In this document: positions 5,044 to 5,841 of the stretch, in pieces | How the letters are laid out: every line of letters begins with the position of its first letter | Position numbering within the stretch: position 1 is the stretch's first letter | Source: Planctomycetota bacterium | GTDB lineage: Bacteria > Planctomycetota > SZUA-567 | Direction of reading: 5' to 3' | DNA length: 5,841 bases | Assembly (NCBI GenBank): GCA_020860865.1 | Contig: JAJBTL010000175.1 | Span: 1-5,841 of the forward strand | Program-made: the position numbers and the translations under genes | Notes under the pieces: model-generated | The model's input: only the letters and a program-made list of their open reading frames with translations | Database searches by the model: none | What the model was told of the DNA's origin: nothing

Positions 5044-5841
5044 ATGGCAAAGCCGTTCAGCCCGAAAAAATTCCTGGTCGACAACAATACCTATATCATT
5101 TTCATCCTGCTCTTCCTCGCCTGCCTGGCGCTGAACGACCGGTTTTTCACCGTGATGAACCTCCGGAATATCGCGCTTCAGCGGGCCGCTCCCATTTGCA
5201 TGGCCCTCGGAATGCTCTTTGTCATCCTGACGGGCGGCATCGATCTGTCGGTCGGGTCGGTGATGGCTTTTAGCGCCTGCACCAGCGCCATGTTCTTTAC
5301 GAAGATGGAACTGCCGCTGTGGCTGGCCCTCGTTCTCGCCCTCGCCTTCAGTACCGTCATCGGCCTGGTGAACGGCATACTCGTCGCCTACGGGCGGATG
5401 CAGGGGTTTGTCGCCTCTCTCGCCATGATGACGATAGCCCGGGGCATGGCGTTTGTCATAACGAACGGCACACCGATAAAATTCAAACTCGGCAGCATCG
5501 ATGCCCTCGTCAAGAAACAATACGGCTATCCGATTCTCCTTATCACCCTGTTCGTCATCATCGCCCTCTGGGTGGTGCAGCACTATACCCTGTACGGCCG
5601 CATCGTCGTCGCCACCGGGTCGAACCGGAACGCGGTCGAACTGGCGGGCATTCCGGTCCGCCGCTACCTGACGTCCGTGTACGCGCTGTCCGGATTTCTT
5701 GCCGGCCTTGGCGGCCTGTACGTGGCGGCGCGGTCGTCGTCGGGGAATGCCACCATCGGCCTGTCGCAGGAGCTGGACGCCATTGCCGCCTGCGTCATCG
5801 GCGGCGCCAGTTTGGCCGGCGGCTACGGGTTTGTCGTGAAG
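5044..5841 (+). CDS. Sugar-type ABC importer permease (RbsC-like), C-terminus beyond right edge
   Basis: The first 266 residues of an inner-membrane permease of the BPD_transp_2 / RbsC family, which forms the channel driven by the preceding ATPase. Hydrophobic segments lie at roughly 16-30, 48-63, 68-85, 91-116, 121-140, 162-179, 207-228 and 243-260. Family hallmarks are GGIDLSVGS (64-72), the cytoplasmic ATPase-contact loop TGSNRNAVELAGIPVRRY (191-208) and ELDAIAACVIGGASLAGG (243-260). Family members are usually a little over 300 residues, so several tens of residues are missing beyond the window. The ATG follows the ATPase stop by a single base, and GGGAG (5030-5034) lies 9 nt upstream inside the ATPase gene, so the two are certainly cotranscribed and probably translationally coupled. 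Substrate is unknown; the nearby GldA hints at a polyol. Confidence 0.93.
   Translation, partial: MAKPFSPKKFLVDNNTYIIFILLFLACLALNDRFFTVMNLRNIALQRAAPICMALGMLFVILTGGIDLSVGSVMAFSACTSAMFFTKMELPLWLALVLALAFSTVIGLVNGILVAYGRMQGFVASLAMMTIARGMAFVITNGTPIKFKLGSIDALVKKQYGYPILLITLFVIIALWVVQHYTLYGRIVVATGSNRNAVELAGIPVRRYLTSVYALSGFLAGLGGLYVAARSSSGNATIGLSQELDAIAACVIGGASLAGGYGFVVK

Noticed and set aside
5017..5583. 188-codon minus-strand open frame opposite the permease
   Set aside because: A His/Asp/Glu-rich shadow of a clear membrane protein coding strand; the permease motifs establish the true frame.

Overview
The window comes from a bacterium of fairly high GC content whose intergenic DNA is clearly more AT-rich. 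The periplasmic binding protein has a signal-peptidase-I type leader with no lipobox cysteine, which points to a two-membrane (diderm) organism. No phylum can be assigned from sequence reading alone.

Layout. (1) Positions 1-199, minus strand: the first 66 codons of an unrecognised protein that runs off the left edge. It is preceded by an excellent sigma-54 (-24/-12) promoter match that overlaps a perfect 14-bp palindrome. (2) 527-1681, minus: a complete NAD-dependent glycerol dehydrogenase of the GldA family with an unusual His/Asp/Cys-rich C-terminal tail. It is followed by a perfect 10-bp-stem terminator and preceded by a very strong three-block leader stem-loop. (3) 1922-2953, minus: a secreted sugar-type substrate-binding protein, followed by a GC-rich hairpin. 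(4) 2954-3545: a 592-bp AT-rich divergent control region. Two outward-facing TTGACA hexamers form the two arms of one inverted repeat, and a set of TGCGAAAAATC-type repeats lies about 40 bp apart. (5) 3546-5042, plus: a two-domain RbsA/MglA-type ATPase. (6) 5044-5841, plus: the matching RbsC-type permease, cut by the right edge.

How it fits together. Binding protein, ATPase and permease make one CUT2-type (ribose/galactose/polyol class) ABC importer, but the binding protein is transcribed away from the other two. The glycerol dehydrogenase lies downstream of the binding protein on the same strand, so a link between uptake of a polyol or sugar and its oxidation is plausible but not proven.

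Most worth a second look: a one-residue insertion (Gln170) directly after the catalytic Walker B glutamate of the first ATPase domain, the metal-binding-like tail on GldA, the gldA leader stem-loop, the symmetrical divergent promoter/operator with its nearby repeats, and the sigma-54 promoter of the left-edge gene. Nothing here clearly amounts to a wholly new system.
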